Assembly: GCA_965246905.1 (NCBI GenBank)
Contig: CBDFFZ010000010.1
Location: 177,241 to 241,240, forward strand
Source: UBA1952 sp965246905
GTDB taxonomy: Bacteria; Bacteroidota; Bacteroidia; Chitinophagales; Chitinophagaceae
Length of the DNA: 64,000 nucleotides
Direction of reading: 5' to 3'
The notes under the pieces: model-generated
What the model was told of the DNA's origin: nothing
Seen by the model: the letters and a program-made list of their open reading frames with translations, nothing else
The model's database searches: none
Translations under genes and position numbers: made by a program
Part shown: one piece after another, positions 28,017 through 36,494 of the stretch
Layout: every line of letters starts with the position of its first letter
Position numbering within the stretch: position 1 is the stretch's first letter

Positions 28017-28949
28017 TTATCCCCTGTATCCCCTTAAAAAATCGCTGACCAGCATGCGTTTTTTACCTTCCTGCTGCAGCTCATCAATGTAGAGCCAGCC
28101 GTCCTGTGCAGCGAACCGCAGGTAGCTTTTTCCATCTGTATCGTAGCTGCCGGGCTGTTCCTTTATCGCAGCGGGCTCGGCGTGTGCTTCATATACTTTC
28201 AACCCTTTGCCCTGCAATTCTGTAAACGCTGTTGGGTAGGGCGATAGGCCGCGAATATGATTCATGATCTGCTGCACCAGCGTTTCCCAGCTTATTCGCA
28301 GGTCTTCCTTAAAAATTTTGGGCGCATGTTTCAGCTCATCCTGCTTAAAGCTTTGCTGCGGCTGCTCCCTGATCGTGCCATCTGCCAATCCTTTTACCGT
28401 TTTTACGAGCAATGCTGCTCCTGCTTCCATCAGTTTATCATGCATGGTTCCGGCATTATCTGCCGGTTCAATGCTAATCCTTTCCTGCAATAAGATATCA
28501 CCGGTATCAATCTCGTGCTTCAGTTTAAAGGTAGTAACCCCGGTTTCCTTTTCGCCATTCATAATGGCCCGGTTTATTGGTGCGGCACCCCGGTATTGCG
28601 GCAGCAGCGAGGCATGCACATTCACCGTGCCCAGTGAAGGCATATTCCATACGGCTTCAGGCAGCATTCTGAAAGCGACCACGATGTGCAGGTCTGCATT
28701 TATTACTTTCAATTCTTCAAGAAATTCAGTGGCTTTCAGCTTTGGCGGCTGCAGTATTTTTATATTTACGCCTTCGGCAAATGCCTTTACGGCTGTTGGC
28801 TGTAGCTGTAGCCCGCGACCCGATGGCTTATCCGGCGCAGTTACTACGGCAGCCACATTGCATCCTGCTTCAACCAATGCCTTCAGTGAGCCTACGGCAA
28901 AATCCGGTGTGCCGAAAAATACGATCTTTAAATCCTTAAACGATTGCAT
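28017..28949 (-). CDS. fmt: Methionyl-tRNA formyltransferase
   Basis: 310 residues from ATG 28949 (MQSFKDLKIVFFGTPDFAV); the upstream open stretch to 28988 has no family match. The formyl-THF-binding domain includes KPSGRGLQLQPTAVK, the catalytic NVHASLLPQYRGAAPINRAI (Asn-His pair), and DTGDILLQ. A C-terminal OB-like domain follows. It formylates initiator Met-tRNA. It is divergent from the ECF sigma-factor gene, with about 95 bp between their starts. Confidence 0.96.
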   Translation of the reverse strand: MQSFKDLKIVFFGTPDFAVGSLKALVEAGCNVAAVVTAPDKPSGRGLQLQPTAVKAFAEGVNIKILQPPKLKATEFLEELKVINADLHIVVAFRMLPEAVWNMPSLGTVNVHASLLPQYRGAAPINRAIMNGEKETGVTTFKLKHEIDTGDILLQERISIEPADNAGTMHDKLMEAGAALLVKTVKGLADGTIREQPQQSFKQDELKHAPKIFKEDLRISWETLVQQIMNHIRGLSPYPTAFTELQGKGLKVYEAHAEPAAIKEQPGSYDTDGKSYLRFAAQDGWLYIDELQQEGKKRMLVSDFLRGYRG

Positions 28950-29003
28950 AAGGCTGCAAAGATGATTGTTATCCGCCCGCAAAACCAAATACCGCTGCTA
29001 AAC

Positions 29004-29034
29004 CTTGCATGGTAGGTTTTAGTCCTTATTTTTG
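29004..29034 (+). promoter_or_regulatory. Promoter of the ECF sigma operon (Bacteroidota type)
   Basis: A TTG at 29004-29006 is followed after 20 bp by TATTTTTG at 29027-29034, matching the phylum's -33/-7 elements. The transcription start would fall near 29040, leaving only a few bases before the ATG at 29045, so the message is almost leaderless. Confidence 0.6.
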
Positions 29035-29044
29035 CTGCTGCCTG

Positions 29045-29605
29045 ATGAATATAACGCCCACCACACTTGAAGACCGCGAGCTGCTGGTACTCTTCCGCGA
29101 AGAGGCTACCAGGGAGCGTGCATTTACCGAACTGGTGAGCCGCTACCAGGAGCGCCTTTACTGGCATGTCCGCCGCATGGTTGTAACGCATGAGGATGCG
29201 AATGACGTGCTTCAGAACGTATTTATTAAAGTATGGAAAGCGCTGGCCGGCTTTCGTGAGGAAGCCAACCTTTATACCTGGCTTTACCGCATCGCCACCA
29301 ATGAATCCCTAACGCATTTAGACCAGCAGAAGCGCCGCTCTTCTTTATCGCTGAGCGATTATGAAGGGGCGCTTGAAAATAAATTAGAAGCCGAAAAGGG
29401 CTTTGATTTCAATAAGCTGGAGTGGAAGCTGCAAAAAGCCATTCAATCTCTTCCCGAAAAGCAACGGGCGGTCTTTAACCTTCGCTACTATGATGAGATG
29501 CCATATGAAAAGATGAGCGAGGTGCTGGAAACCTCTGTGGGCGCGCTCAAAGCATCTTACCATCATGCCGTAAAAAAGATAGAAGCATTTTTTAAGGAAG
29601 ATTAA
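29045..29605 (+). CDS. ECF-type RNA polymerase sigma factor
   Basis: 186 residues from ATG 29045 (MNITPTTLEDRELLVLFREE). The sigma region 2 is FTELVSRYQERLYWHVRRMV with NDVLQNVFIKVWKALAGF, and region 4 is LQKAIQSLPEKQRAVFNLRY followed by a helix-turn-helix (YEKMSEVLETSVGALKASY). Regions 1 and 3 are missing, as in all ECF factors. Two genes follow closely: a membrane protein with repeated VPxGYF motifs that may be the anti-sigma partner, and a small secreted helical protein. Confidence 0.94.
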   Translation: MNITPTTLEDRELLVLFREEATRERAFTELVSRYQERLYWHVRRMVVTHEDANDVLQNVFIKVWKALAGFREEANLYTWLYRIATNESLTHLDQQKRRSSLSLSDYEGALENKLEAEKGFDFNKLEWKLQKAIQSLPEKQRAVFNLRYYDEMPYEKMSEVLETSVGALKASYHHAVKKIEAFFKED

Positions 29606-29635
29606 ACCAAAAGACCTGTAACGCGTCTCAAAAAC

Positions 29636-30316
29636 ATGAATCCCGGAATAGAAATTGTGAAAGAGCTGGAAGAACTGGCAAGTCCGCTGGCTTTAATGCC
29701 GCGTACAACGCCGTTTGCCGTGCCGGAAGGGTACTTTACCACACTTACCTATCGGGTAACAGAACTCAGCCAATATAGCGAGGAGCAGGTGCCGCATTTG
29801 CCAGTAGCGATGCCTTATGCGTTGCCGGAGGGTTATTTTGAAGGTTTTGCCGCAACTCTAATGGATAAAGTTGCTGAAGTGCCCGATTTCGGGAGCATTG
29901 AACCTGCTAAATTTGAAGTACCTGCCGGATATTTTGAGGTATTGCCACAGCAAATACTTGCCGCTGTAAAGGCTGCAGATACGCAGGCTTCAGATGCACC
30001 AAAAATAAAGCAGCCCAGGGTGATTGGGTTCTTTCCGCAAAAGGCGGCAAGATGGGCCGCTGCGGCCGGGCTTATACTCGCCGTTGGTTTTGGTGGCTAC
30101 CAGATTTTCAACCAGCCACAGCCCATATCCGCAGAGCGCCAGCTCGCGCAGTTGGATAAAAGTGTAATTTCCAGCTATGTGCAGCAGCATCTTGATGAAT
30201 TTGATACAGAAATGCTCGCAGAAGGAAGCCCGGTACTGACCCAAAGCCCGGAAAAAAATATTAACAAGCTTAACGAAGCAGCCATCCAGAATTATTTAGA
30301 TACAGAAGGGATCTGA
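29636..30316 (+). CDS. Membrane protein with VPxGYF repeats, probable anti-sigma partner
   Basis: 226 residues, starting 30 bp after the sigma gene. Three N-terminal repeats share the pattern (F/Y)x(V/L)PxGYF: FAVPEGYFTTL at about 30, YALPEGYFEGF at about 62 and FEVPAGYFEVL at about 94. One transmembrane helix (WAAAAGLILAVGFGGYQIF) comes next, then a periplasmic tail with conserved-looking LDEFDTEML. The topology (cytoplasmic N-terminal domain, one helix, periplasmic sensor part) and the operon position suggest control of the sigma factor. No classical anti-sigma zinc motif is present, so this is inference. Confidence 0.65.
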   Translation: MNPGIEIVKELEELASPLALMPRTTPFAVPEGYFTTLTYRVTELSQYSEEQVPHLPVAMPYALPEGYFEGFAATLMDKVAEVPDFGSIEPAKFEVPAGYFEVLPQQILAAVKAADTQASDAPKIKQPRVIGFFPQKAARWAAAAGLILAVGFGGYQIFNQPQPISAERQLAQLDKSVISSYVQQHLDEFDTEMLAEGSPVLTQSPEKNINKLNEAAIQNYLDTEGI

Positions 30317-30346
30317 GTCCGAAGCACCGATTAAAGAAAACAAACC

Positions 30347-30784
30347 ATGAAACAATTTTTTATAGCCCTGTTGCTCTTGGCTACATCCTGCACCGCAGCT
30401 TTTGCTCAGGATGACGATGGGCAGAACTGGGAAAAGATCAAGGCGATAAAAGTGGGCTACATTACGGATCATGTGCATCTTACCAGCGAGCAGTCTGCAA
30501 AATTCTGGCCGGTGTATGATGGGTACCAGCAAGAACGGCGAAATAAACGAAAAGAAATTATGGGCACTTATATGTCTGCACATCCGGGTGCTACTAAAAG
30601 CCAGGCACGTGCCCAGCTTGATGCCGACCTTGACTACCAGGCGGCGGAGCTGGAGCTGAAACGCAAATATAAAGACCGCTTACTACAGGTGATCTCTGCG
30701 CAGCAGCTCACTCAGCTCTATGAAGCAGAGCGCGATTTTCGCAAGATGCTGCTCGACCAGCTACGAAACAGCAAAAGCAATTAA
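30347..30784 (+). CDS. Small secreted helical protein (Spy/CpxP-like), unknown role
   Basis: 145 residues with a signal peptide ending in TAAFAQ. The mature part is almost wholly helical and charged (KIKAIKVGYITDHVHLTSEQ, LDYQAAELELKRKYKDRLLQ, ISAQQLTQLYEAERDFRKML). The T-x-E-Q-A-x-F-W-P-Y segment (LTSEQSAKFWPVYDGYQ) is typical of Bacteroidota genes that sit third in ECF sigma operons. It resembles periplasmic stress-sensing chaperones such as CpxP/Spy in fold type, but this is not shown. Confidence 0.65.
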   Translation: MKQFFIALLLLATSCTAAFAQDDDGQNWEKIKAIKVGYITDHVHLTSEQSAKFWPVYDGYQQERRNKRKEIMGTYMSAHPGATKSQARAQLDADLDYQAAELELKRKYKDRLLQVISAQQLTQLYEAERDFRKMLLDQLRNSKSN

Positions 30785-30810
30785 AGAATAATAACCTGTC
30801 ACTTAAAAGG

Positions 30811-30846
30811 ATATAGGGGTTGCGTCGGACGCGCCCCTATATTTTT
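30811..30846. terminator. Bidirectional rho-independent terminator
   Basis: A long hairpin ATATAGGGG...CCCCTATAT with an inner GCGTC-G-GACGC stem lies after the sigma-operon genes and is followed by TTTTT on the plus strand. It contains the TAG stop of the convergent metallo-hydrolase gene (30837-30839), so it can serve both directions. Confidence 0.8.
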
Positions 30847-31580
30847 GCTATTGGCATTCTTACATCATGGTAAAATAGGAATTGCCAGTCTTCGGCATGG
30901 CCTTTTGCCGCATATTCCTCCCTGAGGTGCATGGCCTTCTTGCCGTCATAATCATATTTGGCTATGTATTTGATTTTCATTTGCTTTAGTTGAGGAGCTT
31001 CATCTCCCCCAAAGAAAATTTTCTCGCCTGCCTCTTCTATAAGGTACACGATATGCTGAGGGCAATGGCCGCCGCTATGTGTATAATGAATATAGCCATC
31101 AATAGTGCCCGCTTCTCCGTCTATCCAAACCACTTGACCTGATGCAAGCAGCGGCTCAATTTCTTCGGGATGATAGGATGGATAGCCTGTTTGCAACGCA
31201 TATTCCGCTTCCGGGCGATAGATATAGTATTGCGCATTCGGGAAAGCGGGCTTTAAGATGCCTGCATTATCTTTATACATTACCCCGCCCGCATGATCTT
31301 TATGGAGGTGCGAAAGCAGCACTTTAGTAACCTGTTCCGGCATGTATCCTGCCCGCTCCAGCGCGGTGTGAATCATCATTTTTCCGGCGCTGTTTTTAAA
31401 GCCGAGTCCCGTATCGAGGATCAATACATCCCACGAAGTATCTATAAGGAATGGCTGTACCTCTACCAGTAATGAACCAATCGGCCGCTCATTAAGCACG
31501 TCCGTTTCCAGATCAAAAGGCACGAAGATCTTATCGCGGCCAATGGTGAACTCTCCTTCTGATAGCGGCACTATGATCAT
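30837..31580 (-). CDS. MBL-fold metallo-hydrolase
   Basis: 247 residues. The metallo-beta-lactamase zinc motif is present as LLSHLHKDHAGGVMY (HxHxDH). A later histidine lies in THSGGHCPQHIVYLI, and the metal-bridging aspartate in FFGGDEAPQL. The layout is like quorum-quenching lactonases and related hydrolases of this fold. The substrate cannot be told from sequence. Confidence 0.87.
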   Translation of the reverse strand: MIIVPLSEGEFTIGRDKIFVPFDLETDVLNERPIGSLLVEVQPFLIDTSWDVLILDTGLGFKNSAGKMMIHTALERAGYMPEQVTKVLLSHLHKDHAGGVMYKDNAGILKPAFPNAQYYIYRPEAEYALQTGYPSYHPEEIEPLLASGQVVWIDGEAGTIDGYIHYTHSGGHCPQHIVYLIEEAGEKIFFGGDEAPQLKQMKIKYIAKYDYDGKKAMHLREEYAAKGHAEDWQFLFYHDVRMPIAKI

Positions 31581-31717
31581 TTGTGATTTTTGATTTTTAG
31601 CTTGTTGAATGGCTTTACTTCTCCTGAATGTATAGCTGCGGCCTGGGGGGTTAGGTTTAGATTACCATGAAATTACAATGGCCCAATCCCAAATTCCCAA
31701 TTCCTGATCCCCCTAAA

Positions 31718-33043
31718 CTACCGGATCAATACCCCGCGATCTGCATCCAGCCGTATTAATATGAAAATAAAAATGCTGAAGGTGACCAGCGACGAGCCGC
31801 CATAGGAAAGAAAGGGCAGCGTAATACCGATTACCGGCGCCAGCCCGATGGTCATGCTGATGTTGATGGCAAAGTGAAAGAATAGGATGGCGGCAACACT
31901 GTAGGCATATACGCGGCTGAAGACCGAGCGCTGCCGCTCTGCGATAAAGGCGATCCGCAGCATAAGGCTTACATACAGGATAATGAGCAGCGCGCTGCCG
32001 AGAAAGCCGAATTGCTCGCCGATAGAGCAGAAGATAAAATCGGTATTCTGCTCAGGCACAAAGTCATTTTTGGTAGAAGTGCCGTTCAGGAAGCCTTTGC
32101 CGAAAAAACCGCCGGAGCCAATAGCTATTTTCGACTGGTTCACATTATAATTCGTATCCTTTTTCTTTGCTTTTTCCGGGCTTTCCCCACCTGCTTTTAT
32201 ATATTCTTTAGGCATCTGCGTACCCAGCATCGAGTAAATGCGCTCTATCTGGTAGCCCTGCAACACTTTGGTAAAAGCAAAAGGAATAATAAACTGCGAA
32301 AAGAGGATACTAAAAACAATAGCGGAAACGAAAATAATACGCGCAGCGGCGTCTTTGAGGAGCCTATTTTTAAACAGGAAAACAGACACAATCCCAAGTC
32401 CGGCAATAATGATAAGTAAAGTGAGCTTTGGTACCAGCAATGTCGCAATAGCCAATGCAGCCAAAGAAAAGCCGGCTACCAGGATGCCGCCCGGCAGGCC
32501 TTCCCGGTACATCACGAGGATAAAGGAAAAATAAACCAGCGCCAGGCCGGTTTCATTTTGCAGGATGATAATTATTGCCGGAACAATGGCGATAGCTACG
32601 CCTACCAACCTGTGTTTCAGAGATTTGAAATTGATCTCCGGCAGCGATACATATTTGGCCAGCGCAAGCGCTGTGAATATCTTACAAACCTCACCCGGCT
32701 GGAATTTGAATGCCCCGACGCCAATCCAGGAGCGGGAGCCTTTTACAGCTGTGGCTGCAAAGATGGTGATGACTAATAACACGAGCCCGGCAGTATAGGA
32801 CAAAAAAGCTACTGATGAAAACGCCTTGCTATCTGTAAAAAGGATAATGATGCCTATGAACAGTGAGATGCCGAAAAACATAGCCTGCTTCATATGGCTT
32901 TTGCTGCCGATGAAGATAGAGACATCCGTACTCCGGTACTCTACTGAAAATACGGCAAGAAGGCCAACCGCTACAAGCAGGAAATACAGCAGGAGTGTAA
33001 TGCCATCGAGGCGGGCAATGAATGATTTATTGGGCGCGCTCAT
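31718..33043 (-). CDS. rodA: Rod-shape/peptidoglycan polymerase RodA (SEDS family)
   Basis: 441 residues from ATG 33043 (MSAPNKSFIARLDGITLLLY); the longer frame would add low-complexity residues only. About ten transmembrane helices with SEDS landmarks: KGSRSWIGVGAFKFQPGEVC, ILQNETGLALVYFSFILVMY, EQNTDFIFCSIGEQFGFLGS and the C-terminal TIGLAPVIGITLPFLSYGGS. SEDS proteins polymerise peptidoglycan glycan strands together with a class B PBP; the PBP2 gene lies just upstream on the same strand, so the pair is co-expressed as usual. Confidence 0.94.
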   Translation of the reverse strand: MSAPNKSFIARLDGITLLLYFLLVAVGLLAVFSVEYRSTDVSIFIGSKSHMKQAMFFGISLFIGIIILFTDSKAFSSVAFLSYTAGLVLLVITIFAATAVKGSRSWIGVGAFKFQPGEVCKIFTALALAKYVSLPEINFKSLKHRLVGVAIAIVPAIIIILQNETGLALVYFSFILVMYREGLPGGILVAGFSLAALAIATLLVPKLTLLIIIAGLGIVSVFLFKNRLLKDAAARIIFVSAIVFSILFSQFIIPFAFTKVLQGYQIERIYSMLGTQMPKEYIKAGGESPEKAKKKDTNYNVNQSKIAIGSGGFFGKGFLNGTSTKNDFVPEQNTDFIFCSIGEQFGFLGSALLIILYVSLMLRIAFIAERQRSVFSRVYAYSVAAILFFHFAINISMTIGLAPVIGITLPFLSYGGSSLVTFSIFIFILIRLDADRGVLIR

Positions 33044-33170
33044 TGAGGTGATGGAATTGGGAATTGGGGGATTGGGGACTGGGCCATTTGGCACGAACAG
33101 TGCGATTATTTGTTAGTGAAAGAACGGCCAGGAAATCACAATTTATAAATCAATAATCAGCATTAAAAAA

Positions 33171-35189
33171 TCAGTTTCTGATTTTAGGTTTTAATAAATA
33201 GGTTTCTACCCAGCGGTTTATCATGATCGAGTCCTGCATGCGCTTCATGCGGGCTTCTTCCAGCTTTTGCTGCTCGCGGGCGGCCCATTTTAGGCGCTGC
33301 GCGGAATCGATGATGTACACGTACTTATTGATCACTGACCCATTCAGCATTTTCTCTTCCAGCGCTTTGCGTTTCGGCGCAATGCTGTCCGTAAGGTATT
33401 TCTCGATCATCAGGCTGGCAACAGGCCCTGCCCAGGTAGCGCCGAAGCCGGAATTTTCTACCGTTACGGCAATGGCAATTTTAGGATTCACCCGCGGAGC
33501 GAAAGCCACAAACATCGAATGGTTCTGCATCTTGGTGCGTACCCCGTTTATCAGCGCATAATTCTCTACTGTACCCGTCTTGGCGCAAACCTCGATGCCC
33601 GGAAGCTGGGCCACCTTACCGGTGCCTTTATCCACCACATCCTGCATTCCAAGTCCTACCGTAGTAAAGGCATCATCTGAGATATGAGTAACTACATTTT
33701 TCTTTAGATATGGCAGCAAGGCCGGGTCATTAGGATTGCCCCCGATAGATCGTACCAAGTGGGGAATATAATAGTATCCGTGATTGGCAACGATACAAAT
33801 GGCATTAGCCATCTGCAGCGGCGTAGCAGCAAGCTCGCCCTGCCCCATCCCGATAAATACATTGGTGCAGGAATTCCAGACGCCGTGGTAGAGCTTGTTA
33901 TAGGCATTGCTGTCGTAGAGCGTGCCGCCGATCTCATAAGGCAGGTCCACCCCGGTGGGGTGCCCGAACCCGAAGGTGTACATATGGTGGTACCAATTTT
34001 CGAGGCCTTTCTTTACTCCACCAAACTGCTCCGCATCTACCGACATGCGGTAAACATGGCAGAAATAGGCATTACAGGAATTGGCCAGCGCCAGCCGCAG
34101 ATTTGCCGCATGGCCGCCACCACTGTGCGTACAGGCAATATGCCGCCCACACTGGTTATAGCCACCGCCGCAGGGATAGCCGTAGGCGGGGGTAATAACG
34201 CCCACATCCAGCCCGATAAGCGCAGTGAGCGGCTTTTGCGTAGAGCCGGGGTTATAGAATGCCTTCATAGCCCGGTTAAAGAGCGGTTTGGTAGCCTTCT
34301 TATAAAGCTCCCCGAAATTGTGCGAGCGGTCGGCACCACGCAGAAGGTTGGGGTCGTAGCCTGGGGAGCTGATCATGGCCAGGATACCCCCGGTTTTAGG
34401 ATCTATGGCTACCACGCTGCCCAGCTTGTTCTGCATCAGTTTTTCGCCGTATTCCTGCAGCACGGCATCAGCGTAAAGCTGCAATGATTTGCCCGCAACT
34501 GCAGGTGTATCCAGCTCGCCGCGCATATAGCGGTCTCGGGGGCGATTAAAATTATCACGCTCGTAGAAATAGACGCCGCGCTGCCCGCGGAGCACTTCCT
34601 CGTACTTCAGTTCTAAGCCATCGAGGCCTACATAATCGCCCTGCTGGTAGGAGGCAAAGCGCTCACCTTTCAGCATTTTCGGGGATACCTCGCCGATAAA
34701 GCCCATCATTACACCGGCGCTCGGCCGCTTATAGCTGCGGATATTGCGCTCTACAAGCTGAAAGCCCGGAAAGGCATATAGATTTTCCTGGAAGCGGGCA
34801 GACTGCGCGCTGCTCAGCTGCGGTACAAAAGTGCCGGGACGCTTGGGGCCATTGGCCCATTTGGCTTTTTCATGGAGCTCATGGTACTGGGCAAGGGGAA
34901 TGCCAAGCGCCTTGCAGAGCTGTGCCGAATCAATGTTTTTAGGCACCTCGCTGGCCGTCATCATCAGGTCGTAAATGACCTCATTGTAGCACATGATCTC
35001 GCCTTTTCGGTCGGTAACTACTCCGCGGGGCGGATAGACTACTTTGCGATAGATGGCGATATCGTTGGCCATTATCTTATACTTATCTTCAAAAACCTGG
35101 AGCGTAAGAAGCCTGGCAAGCAGCACGAGCCCCATAGCCACAAAGATGGCCCTGAGTACATAAGTACGCGGATTTGCCGCAAAAGACAT
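33171..35189 (-). CDS. mrdA: Penicillin-binding protein 2 (class B transpeptidase)
   Basis: 672 residues from ATG 35189 (MSFAANPRTYVLRAIFVAMG), which puts the single transmembrane anchor at the N-terminus; the frame is open to 35372. The dimerisation domain has VVYPPRGVVTDRKGEIM. The transpeptidase domain has the catalytic SxxK in NPGSTQKPLTALIGL, an SxN motif in LANSCNAYFCHVY and the KTG in CAKTGTVENYALING. A cysteine-rich insert (CGGGYNQCGRHIACTHS) precedes the SxN, as in Bacteroidota homologues. It cross-links lateral-wall peptidoglycan with RodA, which follows 127 bp downstream. Confidence 0.94.
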   Translation of the reverse strand: MSFAANPRTYVLRAIFVAMGLVLLARLLTLQVFEDKYKIMANDIAIYRKVVYPPRGVVTDRKGEIMCYNEVIYDLMMTASEVPKNIDSAQLCKALGIPLAQYHELHEKAKWANGPKRPGTFVPQLSSAQSARFQENLYAFPGFQLVERNIRSYKRPSAGVMMGFIGEVSPKMLKGERFASYQQGDYVGLDGLELKYEEVLRGQRGVYFYERDNFNRPRDRYMRGELDTPAVAGKSLQLYADAVLQEYGEKLMQNKLGSVVAIDPKTGGILAMISSPGYDPNLLRGADRSHNFGELYKKATKPLFNRAMKAFYNPGSTQKPLTALIGLDVGVITPAYGYPCGGGYNQCGRHIACTHSGGGHAANLRLALANSCNAYFCHVYRMSVDAEQFGGVKKGLENWYHHMYTFGFGHPTGVDLPYEIGGTLYDSNAYNKLYHGVWNSCTNVFIGMGQGELAATPLQMANAICIVANHGYYYIPHLVRSIGGNPNDPALLPYLKKNVVTHISDDAFTTVGLGMQDVVDKGTGKVAQLPGIEVCAKTGTVENYALINGVRTKMQNHSMFVAFAPRVNPKIAIAVTVENSGFGATWAGPVASLMIEKYLTDSIAPKRKALEEKMLNGSVINKYVYIIDSAQRLKWAAREQQKLEEARMKRMQDSIMINRWVETYLLKPKIRN

Positions 35190-35302
35190 AAGGAAATAGA
35201 AATAGCAGGAAAAGGGAAGAAAAACTTCCCGCAAAGCTATTTTAAAAACAGGATTGGTGCTGAGGTAAAATAGCGCGCTCCGGAAAATGTTCAAAAGATT
35301 TC

Positions 35303-35333
35303 TTTGCAGATTAAGCGGCAGGTTATACATTTG
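35303..35333 (+). promoter_or_regulatory. Promoter of tRNA-Gln (Bacteroidota consensus)
   Basis: TTTG at 35303-35306 and TACATTTG at 35326-35333, separated by 19 bp, match the -33/-7 consensus exactly. The start would be near 35340, a few bases before the mature tRNA 5' end. It is the cleanest promoter in the window. Confidence 0.75.
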
Positions 35334-35346
35334 CACCCCACAAGGA

Positions 35347-35417
35347 AGTTCTATTGTGTAATGGTAGCACAACTGATTTTGGTTCAGTTAGTCTAGGTTC
35401 GAATCCTGGTAGAACTA
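35347..35417 (+). tRNA. tRNA-Gln (anticodon TTG)
   Basis: A full cloverleaf fits: acceptor AGTTCTA/TAGAACT with discriminator A; D-stem GTGT/GCAC; anticodon stem ACTGA/TCAGT with loop TTTTGGT, giving anticodon TTG; T-arm CTAGG-TTCGAAT-CCTGG. No CCA is encoded. The gene is transcribed away from PBP2, has a consensus promoter and is followed directly by a terminator. Confidence 0.96.
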
Positions 35418-35420
35418 CGA

Positions 35421-35449
35421 AGGACAAGCATAAAGCTTGTCCTTTTTTG
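35421..35449 (+). terminator. Rho-independent terminator of tRNA-Gln
   Basis: Hairpin AGGACAAGC-ATAAA-GCTTGTCCT followed by TTTTTTG begins three bases after the tRNA's last base. Confidence 0.9.
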
Positions 35450-35725
35450 TTTTGTATGGTGGAATGGCCTTCTAATATTCTCCTCTTTCTACCAATATTG
35501 TCTTGTTCTGAGACAAGTAATTATGCGCAACATTACATGGATGATTCTTGCAGATTGCATGAAATTTGGAAGGATAATGCGATAGATATTCCATAAGTAA
35601 TCCTTTTCAGCGAACGGACATTTTGCATTGCAGTGATACGCCGCCGCCTGGCTATCAGGCAGAGCAATGAAACTATTATCATTCCGGCCACTATTCATTC
35701 CTAAAATGGAGCGCATAAAAAAATG
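35450..35725. other. Intergenic stretch without recognisable gene
   Basis: Lies between the tRNA terminator and the terminator of the methionine-rich gene. The short open frames on both strands have no signal peptide, motif or family-like composition. I see no RNA structure beyond the flanking terminators. Confidence 0.5.
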
Positions 35726-35753
35726 GGCGGCCATCATTCGAATGATGGCCGCC
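35726..35753 (-). terminator. Rho-independent terminator (perfect 28-bp palindrome)
   Basis: GGCGGCCATCATTC and its exact complement form a stem of up to 14 bp. On the minus strand it is followed by a run of seven T, so it terminates the methionine-rich lipoprotein gene. Confidence 0.9.
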
Positions 35754-35793
35754 TTATATATTGAAAGCTATTTTAAGTATATGCTGCGCCAGC

Positions 35794-36393
35794 TTACTTC
35801 ATCATTTTGCCGTCTTTATCCATCACGTTGCCATTCTCATCCATCATCATTCCGTCCTGCATCATCATCTTTTTACCATCCTTCATCATTACGTTACCGT
35901 CCATCATCATCTTGTTGCCATTGCTCATGCTCATCTCCTTATCCATGGGCATCATGGCGCCACCTTTCATCATCATCATTTTTCCATCTTTCATCATCAT
36001 CATCCCGTCTTTCATCATGCTGCCGCCCATCATGCCGGCATCCATTTTGCTGTCCATCATTTTACCACTGGCATCCATCATATCGCCATTCGCGTTTACC
36101 ATCATGCCTTCAGTCATCATCATCTTGGTACCGTCGGCGTGCATCATCTCGCCATTCATCATCACCTTGTTACCGTTGGTCATGGACATGTCCTTATCCA
36201 TCATCATCATTTTGCCGTCCTTCATCATCATCATTTTACCGTCCTGCATCATTACTCCACCTTCTGTCATTCCGGATGGTGTGGCCATAGCAGGCGCCAT
36301 TGTCTCTGTTTTAGTGCTATCCGTTGTAGCGCTGTCATTATTGCACGACACCAAAAAGGCGGCAGCAGCAAGAACTAAAAATGTCTTTTTCAT
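35794..36393 (-). CDS. Methionine-rich repeat lipoprotein (DUF6799-like)
   Basis: 199 residues. A signal peptide ends in a lipobox (AAFLVSCNN, Cys 17). The mature part is a chain of short repeats of the MMMKDGK type (VMMQDGKMMMMKDGK, MSMTNGNKVMMNGEM, MMKDGKKMMMQDG). In total it holds dozens of methionines with regularly spaced Asp/Gly. I recognise this as the DUF6799 repeat of Bacteroidota. Methionine clusters of this kind can bind Cu(I) or Ag(I), which is inference here. A shorter paralogue lies at 38913-39230, and a two-component system lies between them. Apparent histidine- or isoleucine-rich frames on the opposite strand are by-products of the ATG/CAT repeats. Confidence 0.82.
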   Translation of the reverse strand: MKKTFLVLAAAAFLVSCNNDSATTDSTKTETMAPAMATPSGMTEGGVMMQDGKMMMMKDGKMMMMDKDMSMTNGNKVMMNGEMMHADGTKMMMTEGMMVNANGDMMDASGKMMDSKMDAGMMGGSMMKDGMMMMKDGKMMMMKGGAMMPMDKEMSMSNGNKMMMDGNVMMKDGKKMMMQDGMMMDENGNVMDKDGKMMK

Positions 36394-36494
36394 AAAATTA
36401 TTGTTTTGATTAAAATGATGAATGAATTATCCCGCAAAGAAAAATTTTATAATTTAATAATTTCTCACGTAAGTATCTCCAATTGTATCCATTT

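Noticed and set aside
35450..35640. Short gene directly after tRNA-Gln
   Set aside because: The plus frame overlaps the tRNA terminator and has no protein-like features; the minus frame is equally featureless.
35761..36409. Long histidine-, serine- and isoleucine-rich plus-strand frames opposite the methionine-rich lipoprotein
   Set aside because: They are mirror images of the ATG-rich repeat on the coding strand; no signal peptide or family match, and the minus frame has a clean lipobox and terminator.
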